Assembly (NCBI RefSeq): GCF_002343915.1
Contig: NZ_NETK01000001.1
Span: 4,164,001-4,228,000, forward strand
Direction of reading: 5' to 3'
DNA from: Nannocystis exedens
GTDB lineage: Bacteria > Myxococcota_A > Polyangia > Nannocystales > Nannocystaceae
DNA: 64,000 bases
In this document: positions 20,015-27,959 of the stretch, one piece after another
Numbering within the stretch: position 1 is the stretch's first letter
Layout: every line of letters begins with the position of its first letter
Translations under genes and position numbers: made by a program
Notes under the pieces: generated by a model
What the model saw: the letters and a program-made list of their open reading frames with translations, nothing else
What the model was told of the DNA's origin: nothing
Databases searched by the model: none

Positions 20015-20347
20015 GTGCCCGATAGGCCCTCGGAGTGGACGTTTCTGACCAATCACGCGCACGTGCTCTTCTGCGTGGCGCAGGACCCGGAGATCCGTCT
20101 GCGCGACGTCGCGGAGGCAGTCGGCATCACGGAACGAGCGGTCCAGCGGATCGTCACCGAACTCGAAGAGTCGGGATACATCACCCGCCACCGAAGCGGA
20201 CGTCGCAACTTGTACGTCGTGCACACGAACCAGCCGCTGCGCCACCGCATCGAGGCGCACCGTCAGGTCAGTGACTTGATCGGGCTCATCATCCCGGGGG
20301 TCACTTCCCGCGCTTCTTCTTCTTCTTCACCGTCGGCTTCTTCTTGA
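20015..20347 (+). CDS. Winged-helix (MarR/ArsR-like) regulator
   Basis: A 110-residue DNA-binding protein starting at GTG 20015. The helix-turn-helix is PEIRLRDVAEAVGITERAVQRIVTEL (split: RLRDVAEAVGITERAVQR then IVTEL), followed by the wing GYITRHRSGRRNLYVV and a dimerisation helix HRIEAHRQVSDLIGLI. The last 20 residues are a Ser/Ala-rich tail that lies antisense to the 3' end of the kinase gene, a 47-base convergent overlap; the true functional protein probably ends near the LIIPG. Target unknown; self-regulation at the shared maf promoter is plausible. Confidence 0.78.
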   Translation: MPDRPSEWTFLTNHAHVLFCVAQDPEIRLRDVAEAVGITERAVQRIVTELEESGYITRHRSGRRNLYVVHTNQPLRHRIEAHRQVSDLIGLIIPGVTSRASSSSSPSASS

Positions 20348-22241
20348 CCGGCTTGGCCGGGGCGAAGGCCTCGGGGAAGCGCCCGGCGTAGGCGGTGCGG
20401 ACGGTGGCCAGCAGGGCCGCTGCCTGGTCGCAGGCCGGGTTCGGCGGGGCGCCCGCGGGCATGGCCGGCGGCTGGGCCGCCTTGAGCGCCGGGATGTAGT
20501 CGGCCAGCGGCTCGGCCTGGATCGCCTGCAGCACCGGCAACGCGGCGGCGCACGGGTCGGGCGCCTCGGCGTACTGCTCGAGGTCGCGGCGGCGGTTGAG
20601 GACGACGTCGATCTGGGCCGCGGCGTCGGCCGGGAGGGCGTCGCGGATCTGTCGCCGCTGGGCCCAGGTGGCCCAGGGCTTGGCGTCGTTGATGTAGTGG
20701 ACGAGGATCGGCACGCCGGCGGCGCCGAGGTCGGTCGCGAGGGCGATCGCGGCGTCGGTGTACGGCCGCTTGCGCAGCAGGGCGTCGACCTCGTCGATGA
20801 AGCCGAGGTCGCGCTCGAGGTCGGGCGACTTCTTCAGCACCTCGCCGTAGCGCCGCACCGCCGCCTCGTGCATCGTCGGCCGCTTGGCCAGCTGCCGGGC
20901 GTCGCGCCACACCAGCTGCGCGTGGCCCGGGTAGCGCTCGAGCAGGGCGTCGATCTGGGTCTGCGCCTCGTCGAGCTTGCCCTGCTTGATCAGGTCGTCG
21001 AGGGCCGCCAGCTCGAGCTCGCTGGGGCCTGGCGTTTGGGACATGGCTGAAGGGCCAGGCCCACCGGTGGCCGCGGTCTTGCCGGCCGGGTCGGCCGGGG
21101 CCTCGGCCGCGGCGGGCTCGGCCGGCGCGGGCGGGCCCTCGCTGAAGAACAGCCAGTAGATGAGCCCGACCGAGGCGAGCGCGAGCACGACGCAGCCGGC
21201 GATCAGCGCCTTGAACCACGTGCGCCGGGACCAGCGGTCGGTCTGCAGCACCGACTCGACGAAGTCGATCTGGCGCGGGCGCAGGGCCTCGGGCAGCGGG
21301 CGGTTGGCGGTGTCGGTGGTGACGGCGCCGATGTCGAGCAGCGGGTCCGAGGTGTCGCCGCGGCCCTTGTGCGACATGTTGCTGCGGTAGCGCTCGAGCG
21401 CGGCGCGGACGGTGCGGGCGTCGGGGAACCGCTGCTCGCGCTGCTTCGACAGCAGGCGGTAGACGATCGCGGCCAGCTCCTGCGGCACGTTGTCGGGCAG
21501 CTGCGGCGGCTCGGTGCTGACCTGCATGCGGATCAGCGCGATCGCGTCCTCGTGGTTGAACGGCAGCCGCCCGGTGAGCATCTGGAACATCAGGATGCCC
21601 ACGGCGTAGAGGTCGGCGCGCGGGTCGATCTCCATGCCGAGCGCCTGCTCCGGGCTCATGTACTGCGGCGTCCCGAAGACCATGCCGGCGCGCGTGAGCG
21701 GGTCGCCGGCGTCGCTCCCGACCAGCTTGGCGATGCCGAAGTCGACCAGCTTGAGCAATTGATTGCCGTGCTGGTCGCGGGTGAGGAACACGTTCTGCGG
21801 CTTGAGGTCGCGGTGGATCACGCCCTGGCTGTGGGCGTGCTCGAGGCCTCGCAAGATCTGGATCGACCACTCCACCACCCGCTTCGGCGCCGTCGGCTCG
21901 GTCAGCAGGTCGGCCAGCTCGACGCCCTCGAGCAGCTGCATCACCAGGTAGCGCATGCCGTCCTCGGTGGTGCCGTAGGCCGACACGTGGATGCAGTTCG
22001 GGTGGTCGAGGCGGGCCGCGCTCTGGGCCTCGCGGTCGAACCGCCGCACCAGCTCGGGGTCGCGGTTGAAGTCCGGGTGCAGGACCTTGATCGCGACGTC
22101 CCGCATCATGATGACGTGGCGGCCGCGGAACACCGCGCCCATGCCGCCCTCGCCGATGAGCTGGTCGAGCCGGTAGGTGCCGTCCAGGACGGTGCCGACC
22201 AGCGACGCGAGGTCGCGAGAGGTGCCAGCCGCGGCGGTCAT
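20301..22241 (-). CDS. PknB-type Ser/Thr protein kinase with one TM
   Basis: A 646-residue membrane kinase. Kinase domain about 22-290: G-loop GEGGMGAVFRG, lysine VAIKVLHPD, catalytic HRDLKPQN, LVDFGIAK and activation segment FGTPQYMSPEQA, all intact. A juxtamembrane linker leads to one TM helix near 345-365 (FKALIAGCVVLALASVGLIY). The extracytoplasmic part has a Pro/Ala linker and helical, TPR-like repeats, ending in a Lys-rich tail (KKKPTVKKKKKRGK). This is a typical myxobacterial sensor kinase. A dyad element lies in the post-TM linker. Same strand as the next kinase, 156 bases apart. Confidence 0.93.
   Translation of the reverse strand: MTAAAGTSRDLASLVGTVLDGTYRLDQLIGEGGMGAVFRGRHVIMMRDVAIKVLHPDFNRDPELVRRFDREAQSAARLDHPNCIHVSAYGTTEDGMRYLVMQLLEGVELADLLTEPTAPKRVVEWSIQILRGLEHAHSQGVIHRDLKPQNVFLTRDQHGNQLLKLVDFGIAKLVGSDAGDPLTRAGMVFGTPQYMSPEQALGMEIDPRADLYAVGILMFQMLTGRLPFNHEDAIALIRMQVSTEPPQLPDNVPQELAAIVYRLLSKQREQRFPDARTVRAALERYRSNMSHKGRGDTSDPLLDIGAVTTDTANRPLPEALRPRQIDFVESVLQTDRWSRRTWFKALIAGCVVLALASVGLIYWLFFSEGPPAPAEPAAAEAPADPAGKTAATGGPGPSAMSQTPGPSELELAALDDLIKQGKLDEAQTQIDALLERYPGHAQLVWRDARQLAKRPTMHEAAVRRYGEVLKKSPDLERDLGFIDEVDALLRKRPYTDAAIALATDLGAAGVPILVHYINDAKPWATWAQRRQIRDALPADAAAQIDVVLNRRRDLEQYAEAPDPCAAALPVLQAIQAEPLADYIPALKAAQPPAMPAGAPPNPACDQAAALLATVRTAYAGRFPEAFAPAKPVKKKPTVKKKKKRGK
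21024..21062 (-). repeat. In-gene dyad element in the kinase linker
   Basis: GGGCCTGGC-GTTT-GGGACATGGCTGAAGGGCCAGG across two units, encoding the post-TM Gly/Pro/Ser linker with codons CCT, TCA, CAA and CCA that are rare in the rest of the gene. Confidence 0.5.
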
Positions 22242-22397
22242 GTCTGCGCCCGGTCTCGCACGTCGCCGCGTAGTCTAAGGGTGGGGGTCATGAGGTGGCC
22301 TCGAGGGCTCGAGGCAACACGGACATTAATGCAGGCCCGGAGGGCCGGGAAGCGGAAATCAGGCCGGACGCGCGTGGGGCAGAACACTGTGCCGGCG

Positions 22398-25300
22398 TCA
22401 GCGCAGGGGCTTGGTCCGCACGGTGTCCTGGTCGGGGGAGACGGTCTGCGCGTCGGCCTCGTCGGGGGTCTCGATGAAGCTCGTGCCGCGGTCGCGCTCG
22501 ATGCGGCTGAGCGCCTCCTGAGCCCACTGCGCGAGGCTGAGCTCATTGGTCGAGTGGAAGTCGGCCAGCATCTCTTCGAGCTCGCGGCGCGCTCTCGGGC
22601 TCTGCCCGAGCATGTGCGCGACTTCGGCGTCGAGGAGGCGCAGCTGATGCTGGGCGAACTGCTCGTTCTGGATCGTCTGGATCCCGCGACGCGCCTCGGC
22701 GAGCATCGCGGCGCCCTCCTCGACCTCGCCCATGCGGGCCAGCGTGTAGCCGAGGAAGCCGCGGTTGAGGTGGAGGTGGTAGGCAAAGCCGTGCAGGCCG
22801 GCGAAGCGCAGGGCCTCGCGGAAGCTCTCGGACGCGCCCTCGAAGTCGCCGCTGCGGAGGAGCAGGTCGCCGAGGTTGTGCAGCGGGTTGATGAGCATGC
22901 GCGTGACCCCTGCAGCGCGCAATTGCTCCAGGGCGGCGCGGGTCTCCGGAATCGCTCGTTCGGGTTCGTTGCCGAGCACCGCGAGGTAGGCGATGCCGGA
23001 GATATAGGCCTGGCGCTGCAGCACCGACACGCGGGCGGCGAGCGGCTTGGCCTGGTCGTGCAAGCGGCGAGCTTCGGCCAGCTGTCCGGCGAGGGACAGG
23101 CAGCGCAGACGGGTGCCGACGACGTGGCAGACGTAGTGGTCTTGCGCGTCGGGGAGGTCGAGGATCTCCATCGCCTCCTTCGAGCAGCGGACCGCGCCGT
23201 CGATCTCGCCCGCGCCGAGCAAGATCTCGGCGCGGCGGTTGGCGATCCGCAGCTCGAGGATCCGGTCGCGCGCCTGCTTGGCCGCGACCGCGGCGTTCTG
23301 CAGGCGGCCGAGCGCCATCTCGGCGTCGGACCCGCCGTCGAGGGTGTAGCGGTCGACGAGGCCGAGCCAGAACACGGCCTGGGCCCGGTAGTCGCCGAGC
23401 AGCTCGGCGACGAGGATGCCGGCCTCGTGGTGCGCGGCCTCGCGGCGGGGGTCGTTGAGCGCGCCGGGGGCCCGCTCGACCAGGTTGAGCTGGGCCTTGA
23501 GCAGGCGCGGCAGGCCCTGGACCCGGCCGAACTTGCGCAGGCGGACGATCACGCGCTCGAGCACCTGGGCCGCGAGCGCCGGCTGACCGGCGGCGAACAG
23601 GTCCTCGGCGGCCTTCTCGAGCTCGCTGAGGTACTCGAGGCCGTCGGCGGCGGCGTCGAGCAGGCGGGCGCGCAGGAACACGAATTGCGGGTCGGCGCCG
23701 GCCTGCTCGGCGATCCGCTCGGCCAGCTCGAGGCGCGTCTCGGACAGCGAGTCTTCGTAGCGGATCCGGACCGCCTCGCGCACGCTCGCGTGGGCCAGCA
23801 CGACCTGCGAGGCGCCGGTGATGGCGCTGCGCAGGATGAGGCCCTCGCCCTCGAGCCGCTCGAGCGTGCGGCGGAAGCGTTCGCGCCGCAGGTCGGTGAG
23901 GTGGGCCAGGCGCTCCTCGTCGATCGGCGCCTCGATCAGGTAGAGGATGCTGGCGACCTCCCAGGCCGACACGCCGAGCGCGTCGAGGCGGGCCTCGCTG
24001 CGCTGGGCCAGGGTCTTGTGCAGCTGCTCGGCGGCGGCCGAGGCGGAGCGTAGGACCCAGGTGTCGTTGTCGCGGACGAGGATCGACTCCTCGATCAGCA
24101 CGCGCAAGGTCTCGCGGAAGCTCAGCGGGTGGCCGCCGGTGAGCTTGTCGAGCATGGTGACGAGCTCGCGCAGCGCCGGCGCGTCGCCGAGGATGCCCTT
24201 GAGGACATCCATCATCTCCTTCTGCGTGAACGGGCGCAGGTTCCACAGCTCGACCAGCTGCTCGCGGCTCAGCGCGACCAGCTGCGGGCGGAACTTGGGG
24301 TGCGGCTCGGTGGTGATGCAGAGCAGCGCGCGGGCCTCGTTGTGGTCGATGGCGCGGGTGAGCTGCTCGACCAGGGCGCGGGTGGTCTCTGTCCCTCGGG
24401 CCAGGTCGCTGAGGTAGAGCACGTAGGGGTGCTCGGCGGCGCAGCGGACCAGGAACTCGGTCAGCTGGGCGGCCGCCGCCGACTCGTGGCTGCGGTCGCG
24501 GGCGGCGCGGATCAGGTCGGGGTACTTGCGGACGGCCTCGCTGCGCTCGCCGAGCGCGGTGGCCAGCTGCAGCACGACCGGCGCGAACGGGCCGAGGCCC
24601 TCGCCGTCGCCGGTCCAGCACGAGCCCTCGACGAACAGCCCGTCGCCGAGCTGGATCTCCCGCCGCAGCTCGTTCAGCAGCCGGGTCTTGCCCATGCCCT
24701 CCGGCGCCTCGACGATGACGGTGCGGATCACCCGGCTGCCGCGGTTGCGCGCGGTGTCGGGGCGCAGCACGTCGTGGGCGCGCAGCAGCAGGATGTCGAG
24801 GTAGTCGGCGCGGTCGACGAACGGCAGCAGCTCGACGAGCACGCGGGCGAACTCGCGGCGGTCCTGGGCCGACTTCTGGCGGTCGCGGATGTGGCTCGAC
24901 TCGCGCCGCAGCAGCTCGAGCACGATGCTGCGGGCGCTCTGCGGCCGCAGCTCCGGGTCGGGCGAGAGCATGCGGCCGACCAGCTCGGCGACCACCGGGC
25001 CGCACTGCTGCAGCAGCGCGCCGGCCAGCTCGGGGCGCCAGTCGATCGCGTTGCGCAGCGCCTCCTTGAAGGTGCGCGAGGGGAACGGCCGCACGCCGCG
25101 GACGGCGGTGTAGATCGTCGCGGCCAGCGAGTAGATGTCGGCGCGGCTGTCGATGACCTCGCCGCGGACCTTCTCGGGCGCGCTGAAGCCGGGCGTGCCG
25201 CGGACCTTGATCAGCTCCTCGTTCTCGTCGAGCTGGTCGAGCGCGAGGTCCTTGAGCTTGCGGTGGTGCCGGAACAGGCGCGCGAGGCCGAAGTCGATCA

Positions 25301-25955
25301 GCTTGGCCTGCGGCTGGCCGCCCTCGACGTCGGGCTGGCAGACGATGACGTTGCTCGGCTTGATGTCGCCGTGGACGAACCCGACGGCGTGGATGTAGTC
25401 GAGCGCGCGCGCCAGCTGGACGAACAGCTCGACGATGGTCTCGCGCGGGGCGGTGCGCAGGCACTCCTGCAGCGACACGCCGGCCAGCAGCTCCTGCGTG
25501 AAGTACACGCCGCCGTCCTCGCAGCGGCCGAAGTCGTAGACCGCCGCGAGGTTCGGGTGGTGGAGCTGGGTCAGCAGGCGAAACTCGGCCTTGAACTCGG
25601 CGATGTCGTCGCTGACGGCGCCCTGGGTGGCGCCGAAGCTGCGGGTGATCGGGGCCCGCCGGGCGCCCTCGGCCAGGCGCGCGCTCGAGCTCGCGGCGGC
25701 CGCCGTCGGCTGGATGGTGCTGGCCGGCGCGGCCTCGCTGGAGCGCGAACCGGGGGCGTCGAGGCTGGCGTCGCGGCGGATCAGCTTGAGCGCCACCGGG
25801 CGCTCCTCCAGCTCGTCGTAGGCCTCGTAGACGGCGCCGAAACCGCCGCGCCCGAGCAGCCCGCGGACCTGATAGCGCCCGGCGATCTTGTCCGGCATCG
25901 GCGGCTCCGCCCCGTCCGCCGAGGGCTTCGATTGCTGCGCGTCGGGCTGGTTCAT
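22398..25955 (-). CDS. Ser/Thr kinase-AAA ATPase-TPR signalling protein
   Basis: A 1185-residue cytosolic protein. Kinase domain about 25-330: GRGGFGAVYEA, VALKLIRR, HGDIKPSN in place of HRD, and LIDFGLAR; the HGD form is frequent in large kinases fused to ATPases. An AAA/STAND ATPase follows with Walker A EGMGKTRLL near 425 and VLYLSDLARG-type Walker B region. From about 700 to the end lie helical repeats of TPR type (for example ALRFAGLHGFAYHL, EEGAAMLAEARRGI). The C-terminus ends with short Thr/Asp phrases that may be phosphosites. This AAA-TPR architecture resembles adenylate-cyclase/kinase hybrids known in myxobacteria as signal integrators. Partner unknown. Confidence 0.92.
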   Translation of the reverse strand: MNQPDAQQSKPSADGAEPPMPDKIAGRYQVRGLLGRGGFGAVYEAYDELEERPVALKLIRRDASLDAPGSRSSEAAPASTIQPTAAAASSSARLAEGARRAPITRSFGATQGAVSDDIAEFKAEFRLLTQLHHPNLAAVYDFGRCEDGGVYFTQELLAGVSLQECLRTAPRETIVELFVQLARALDYIHAVGFVHGDIKPSNVIVCQPDVEGGQPQAKLIDFGLARLFRHHRKLKDLALDQLDENEELIKVRGTPGFSAPEKVRGEVIDSRADIYSLAATIYTAVRGVRPFPSRTFKEALRNAIDWRPELAGALLQQCGPVVAELVGRMLSPDPELRPQSARSIVLELLRRESSHIRDRQKSAQDRREFARVLVELLPFVDRADYLDILLLRAHDVLRPDTARNRGSRVIRTVIVEAPEGMGKTRLLNELRREIQLGDGLFVEGSCWTGDGEGLGPFAPVVLQLATALGERSEAVRKYPDLIRAARDRSHESAAAAQLTEFLVRCAAEHPYVLYLSDLARGTETTRALVEQLTRAIDHNEARALLCITTEPHPKFRPQLVALSREQLVELWNLRPFTQKEMMDVLKGILGDAPALRELVTMLDKLTGGHPLSFRETLRVLIEESILVRDNDTWVLRSASAAAEQLHKTLAQRSEARLDALGVSAWEVASILYLIEAPIDEERLAHLTDLRRERFRRTLERLEGEGLILRSAITGASQVVLAHASVREAVRIRYEDSLSETRLELAERIAEQAGADPQFVFLRARLLDAAADGLEYLSELEKAAEDLFAAGQPALAAQVLERVIVRLRKFGRVQGLPRLLKAQLNLVERAPGALNDPRREAAHHEAGILVAELLGDYRAQAVFWLGLVDRYTLDGGSDAEMALGRLQNAAVAAKQARDRILELRIANRRAEILLGAGEIDGAVRCSKEAMEILDLPDAQDHYVCHVVGTRLRCLSLAGQLAEARRLHDQAKPLAARVSVLQRQAYISGIAYLAVLGNEPERAIPETRAALEQLRAAGVTRMLINPLHNLGDLLLRSGDFEGASESFREALRFAGLHGFAYHLHLNRGFLGYTLARMGEVEEGAAMLAEARRGIQTIQNEQFAQHQLRLLDAEVAHMLGQSPRARRELEEMLADFHSTNELSLAQWAQEALSRIERDRGTSFIETPDEADAQTVSPDQDTVRTKPLR
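24385..24407 (-). repeat. In-gene dyad variant in the AAA domain
   Basis: CTCTGTCCCTCGGGCCAGG on the plus strand; encodes DLARGTET with CGA and ACA codons. It is a weak, variant copy. Confidence 0.35.
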
Positions 25956-26124
25956 GGCGCGAGGTGGACGGGGCGGCGATCAGGCGCCGGCGGTGCGCGG
26001 ACAACGGACCCCTGCCGCCGCCCAAAAACGGCCGAACGCGAGGGACGAGTATTCCACAGCAACGTCCCAGTGACGTATCAAATTGAAATATTCGCAGGTC
26101 GGCGGGTTTTTGGGGCAGGGTCGC
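25956..26124 (-). promoter_or_regulatory. AT-rich upstream region of the AAA kinase
   Basis: A 169-base gap. The stretch 26050-26112 is strikingly A/T-rich for this genome (AAATTGAAATATT and a run of five T), as expected for promoter DNA of the minus-strand kinase. Exact -10/-35 boxes cannot be fixed by eye. Confidence 0.35.
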
Positions 26125-26946
26125 TCAAGACCGGCGGGGACCCCACGGTGGCACTTCTCCCGCGCGAATCGCGCTGAACGAGGCACGCCCGATCGCGGCC
26201 TGACCGGTGTCGATACAGCGTTCGTACGCGGCGGCCTCGATGCACAGGCGCTCCGCTTCGGCCTGCCCAGTGGCCGCCAACAGGCCACGCTTGTACACCG
26301 CGACAGCGGTGGGGGAGCGCCGTCGCAGGAGTTCGGCGAAGGTGCGCACGCGGGCGAGACCTGCGTCGATGTCCGGGACGATTTCGTGGCACAGGCCGAT
26401 CCGCAGCGCCTCGTCGGCGCCGATCTCCTCGCCCGTGCAGCCGAGCCGGAGCGCGTGCGCCGGGCCCACCGCCAGCGCCAGCTCCGCCGTGCCGCGAGCG
26501 CCCGGGATGATGCCGAGGCCCGTCTCCGGCAGGCCGAAGCGACCCGCCGGCGTCGTCAGGCAATAGTCGGCGGTGAGCAAGAATTCGAGGCCCCAGCCGA
26601 GCGTGACGCCGTGGCTCAGCGCGACGGTGAAGAGCGGGACGTGGCGCAGTCGCTGGAGGATCGAGCGCTGCCGGCGGACGTGGGCCTTGACGCGCTCGTC
26701 GGGCCAGCCGACGCGTTCGGTGACGTCGGCGCCGGAGATGAAGATCGGGGTGCCCGACTTGCTGGCGCGCCGGCTGGTGGTGCACAGGCAGGCGACCTCG
26801 CCGTGCTCGAGCAGCTCGCACAGCGCCTCGAAGGCGTCGAGCGTGACGGTGCCGACCTCGTTCGCCTTGCCGTGATCGAGGGTCAGCGTGAGGAGCCGGA
26901 GCTCGGGGTCGTAGTGCGGGTGCAGGGCCTCGATGCGCTCGAACAT
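26125..26946 (-). CDS. Enoyl-CoA hydratase/isomerase family protein
   Basis: A 273-residue crotonase-fold protein. The oxyanion-hole region reads PIFISGADVTERVG and HGVTLGWGLEFLLTADY; the catalytic Glu position is in RFGLPETGLGIIPGARGT. The N-terminal MFERIEALHPHYDPELRLL is typical, with a LDHGKANEV substrate loop. Between residues 52 and 62 a short basic insertion (TTSRRASKSGTP) precedes the oxyanion strand. Likely acts on acyl-CoA in beta-oxidation or a related pathway; the substrate is not determinable and no other fatty-acid gene is adjacent. Confidence 0.85.
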   Translation of the reverse strand: MFERIEALHPHYDPELRLLTLTLDHGKANEVGTVTLDAFEALCELLEHGEVACLCTTSRRASKSGTPIFISGADVTERVGWPDERVKAHVRRQRSILQRLRHVPLFTVALSHGVTLGWGLEFLLTADYCLTTPAGRFGLPETGLGIIPGARGTAELALAVGPAHALRLGCTGEEIGADEALRIGLCHEIVPDIDAGLARVRTFAELLRRRSPTAVAVYKRGLLAATGQAEAERLCIEAAAYERCIDTGQAAIGRASFSAIRAGEVPPWGPRRS

Positions 26947-27010
26947 GTGCGCCCCGGACCATACGAGGGCCGCCGGGCGAGTGCCAGCGGGTAATGGGAC
27001 CCACCTCGGC

Positions 27011-27595
27011 TCACGGTAGCCGCGCGAGATCGGCGGGCCGGTCGACGTTGTCGAGCACGGCGGGATCGTCGACCGCGAGGGCGCGGCGGAGGCCGGTGAC
27101 CGTGGGACGTCCCAGCAGGTCGCGCGGGCTCTCCTCGGGTCCCAGCGCCAGCAGCTCCGGCACCAACATCGCCGGCCAGATCAGCGGGTGTCCGCGGCGA
27201 CCGCCGTGCTCCGGCTGCCACACCTGCGTGGGCGCCGCGCGGAACGCCGCAGCCAGCGCCGCGACCGTCTCGGGCCGCACGTGCGGGCGGTCGACCGTCA
27301 GCACCAGCGCGGCGCAGCCCGGCGCCAGCCCGCCCAGCTCGACCAGGCCGCGGCGCAGGCTGTCCATCTGTCCCTTCGGCCATGTCGGATTGGTCACCTT
27401 GATCGCCGGCCCGAGGTGCTCGGCCGGGATGACGACCGCGCCCTCGACGACGACGATCGGGCCGGCCGCGGCGGCCTCGGCCTGGGCGACGGCGTGGCGG
27501 ACGAAGCTGCGGCCGCGCCACGCGATCAGGGCCTTGGGCCGGCCCATGCGCTCGCCGGCGCCGGCGGCCAGGACGACGGCGCCGAGGGCGGTCAC
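27011..27595 (-). CDS. MocA-like molybdenum cofactor nucleotidyltransferase
   Basis: A 194-residue GT-A fold nucleotidyltransferase. VVLAAGAGERMGRPKALIAWRG is the nucleotide-binding signature, SLRRGL and LTVDRPHV (metal-binding DxP) and GHPLIWP complete the family set. MocA attaches CMP to molybdopterin to make MCD for xanthine-dehydrogenase-type enzymes. XdhC, encoded on the same strand 2.2 kb upstream, performs the matching sulfuration/insertion step, so both probably serve a molybdo-hydroxylase encoded elsewhere. A dyad element overlaps the codons for NPTWPKGQ. Confidence 0.87.
   Translation of the reverse strand: MTALGAVVLAAGAGERMGRPKALIAWRGRSFVRHAVAQAEAAAAGPIVVVEGAVVIPAEHLGPAIKVTNPTWPKGQMDSLRRGLVELGGLAPGCAALVLTVDRPHVRPETVAALAAAFRAAPTQVWQPEHGGRRGHPLIWPAMLVPELLALGPEESPRDLLGRPTVTGLRRALAVDDPAVLDNVDRPADLARLP
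27366..27387 (-). repeat. In-gene dyad element in mocA-like gene
   Basis: ATCTGTCCCTTCGGCCATGT with the common CTTCGG loop. It encodes TWPKGQM with ACA and GGA codons; the residues fit the family, so codon choice rather than insertion explains it. Confidence 0.5.
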
Positions 27596-27650
27596 GGGCG
27601 GCCTCCGCGGCGAGAGACGAGGCCGGTCGAGGCGAGCAGCGCGAAGTCGC

Positions 27651-27763
27651 GGGACGAGGGGCGACGCGAGGTCGGAGGCGACGCGAGCTCACGGGACGCG
27701 GGGCGACGCGAAGTCGCAGGCGACGCGAGCTCGCGCGGCGCGGGGCGACGCGACGATCGCAGG
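27651..27763. repeat. 42-base tandem repeat, about 2.7 copies
   Basis: Units at 27651-27692, 27693-27734 and 27735-27763. Each contains GGGGCGACGCGA followed by AGTCGCAGGCGACGCGAGC or a close variant. It lies in the 364-base gap upstream of the mocA-like start. Both strands are open in some frames but the product would be pure Arg/Pro/Ser repeat, so I treat it as non-coding. Confidence 0.75.
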
Positions 27764-27838
27764 CCCCGCCGCGACCGTGCGAGGCCGTCCTGCGCGGCGA
27801 ACCGAGCCCGGCCCGTCGAGCGAGGCTGGCTGATCGAG

Positions 27839-27950
27839 CATGTCCTCATGAGCATGGCCGAAAGGACCTGGCCGTTACGGCAGGTCCTTTCAGTCAGGAG
27901 CGCAGCTTGGTTCGGTCTGTCCGTAAGCACCTGTCCGTTCAGGCAGGCGG
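27839..27950. repeat. Dyad element array with a perfect hairpin
   Basis: Contains CATGTCC, CATGG, ACCTGTCC and CAGGTCC words. AAAGGACCTG at 27861-27870 pairs perfectly with CAGGTCCTTT at 27881-27890 over GCCGTTACGG; the symmetric A and T tracts make it a likely terminator for the minus-strand lipoprotein that stops at 27960. A second part, GGTCTGTCCGTAAGCACCTG then TCCGTTCAGGCAGG, follows. Confidence 0.7.
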
Positions 27951-27959
27951 CGCCGTCGA

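Noticed and set aside
22543-26025. Long minus-strand open frame overlapping the AAA kinase in another frame
   Set aside because: Arg/Pro-rich product without motifs; the kinase, ATPase and TPR motifs are in the chosen frame.
27592-27959. Coding extension through the 42-base repeats
   Set aside because: Only Arg/Pro/Ser repeat peptide; no start context and repeats are typical of non-coding tandem DNA.
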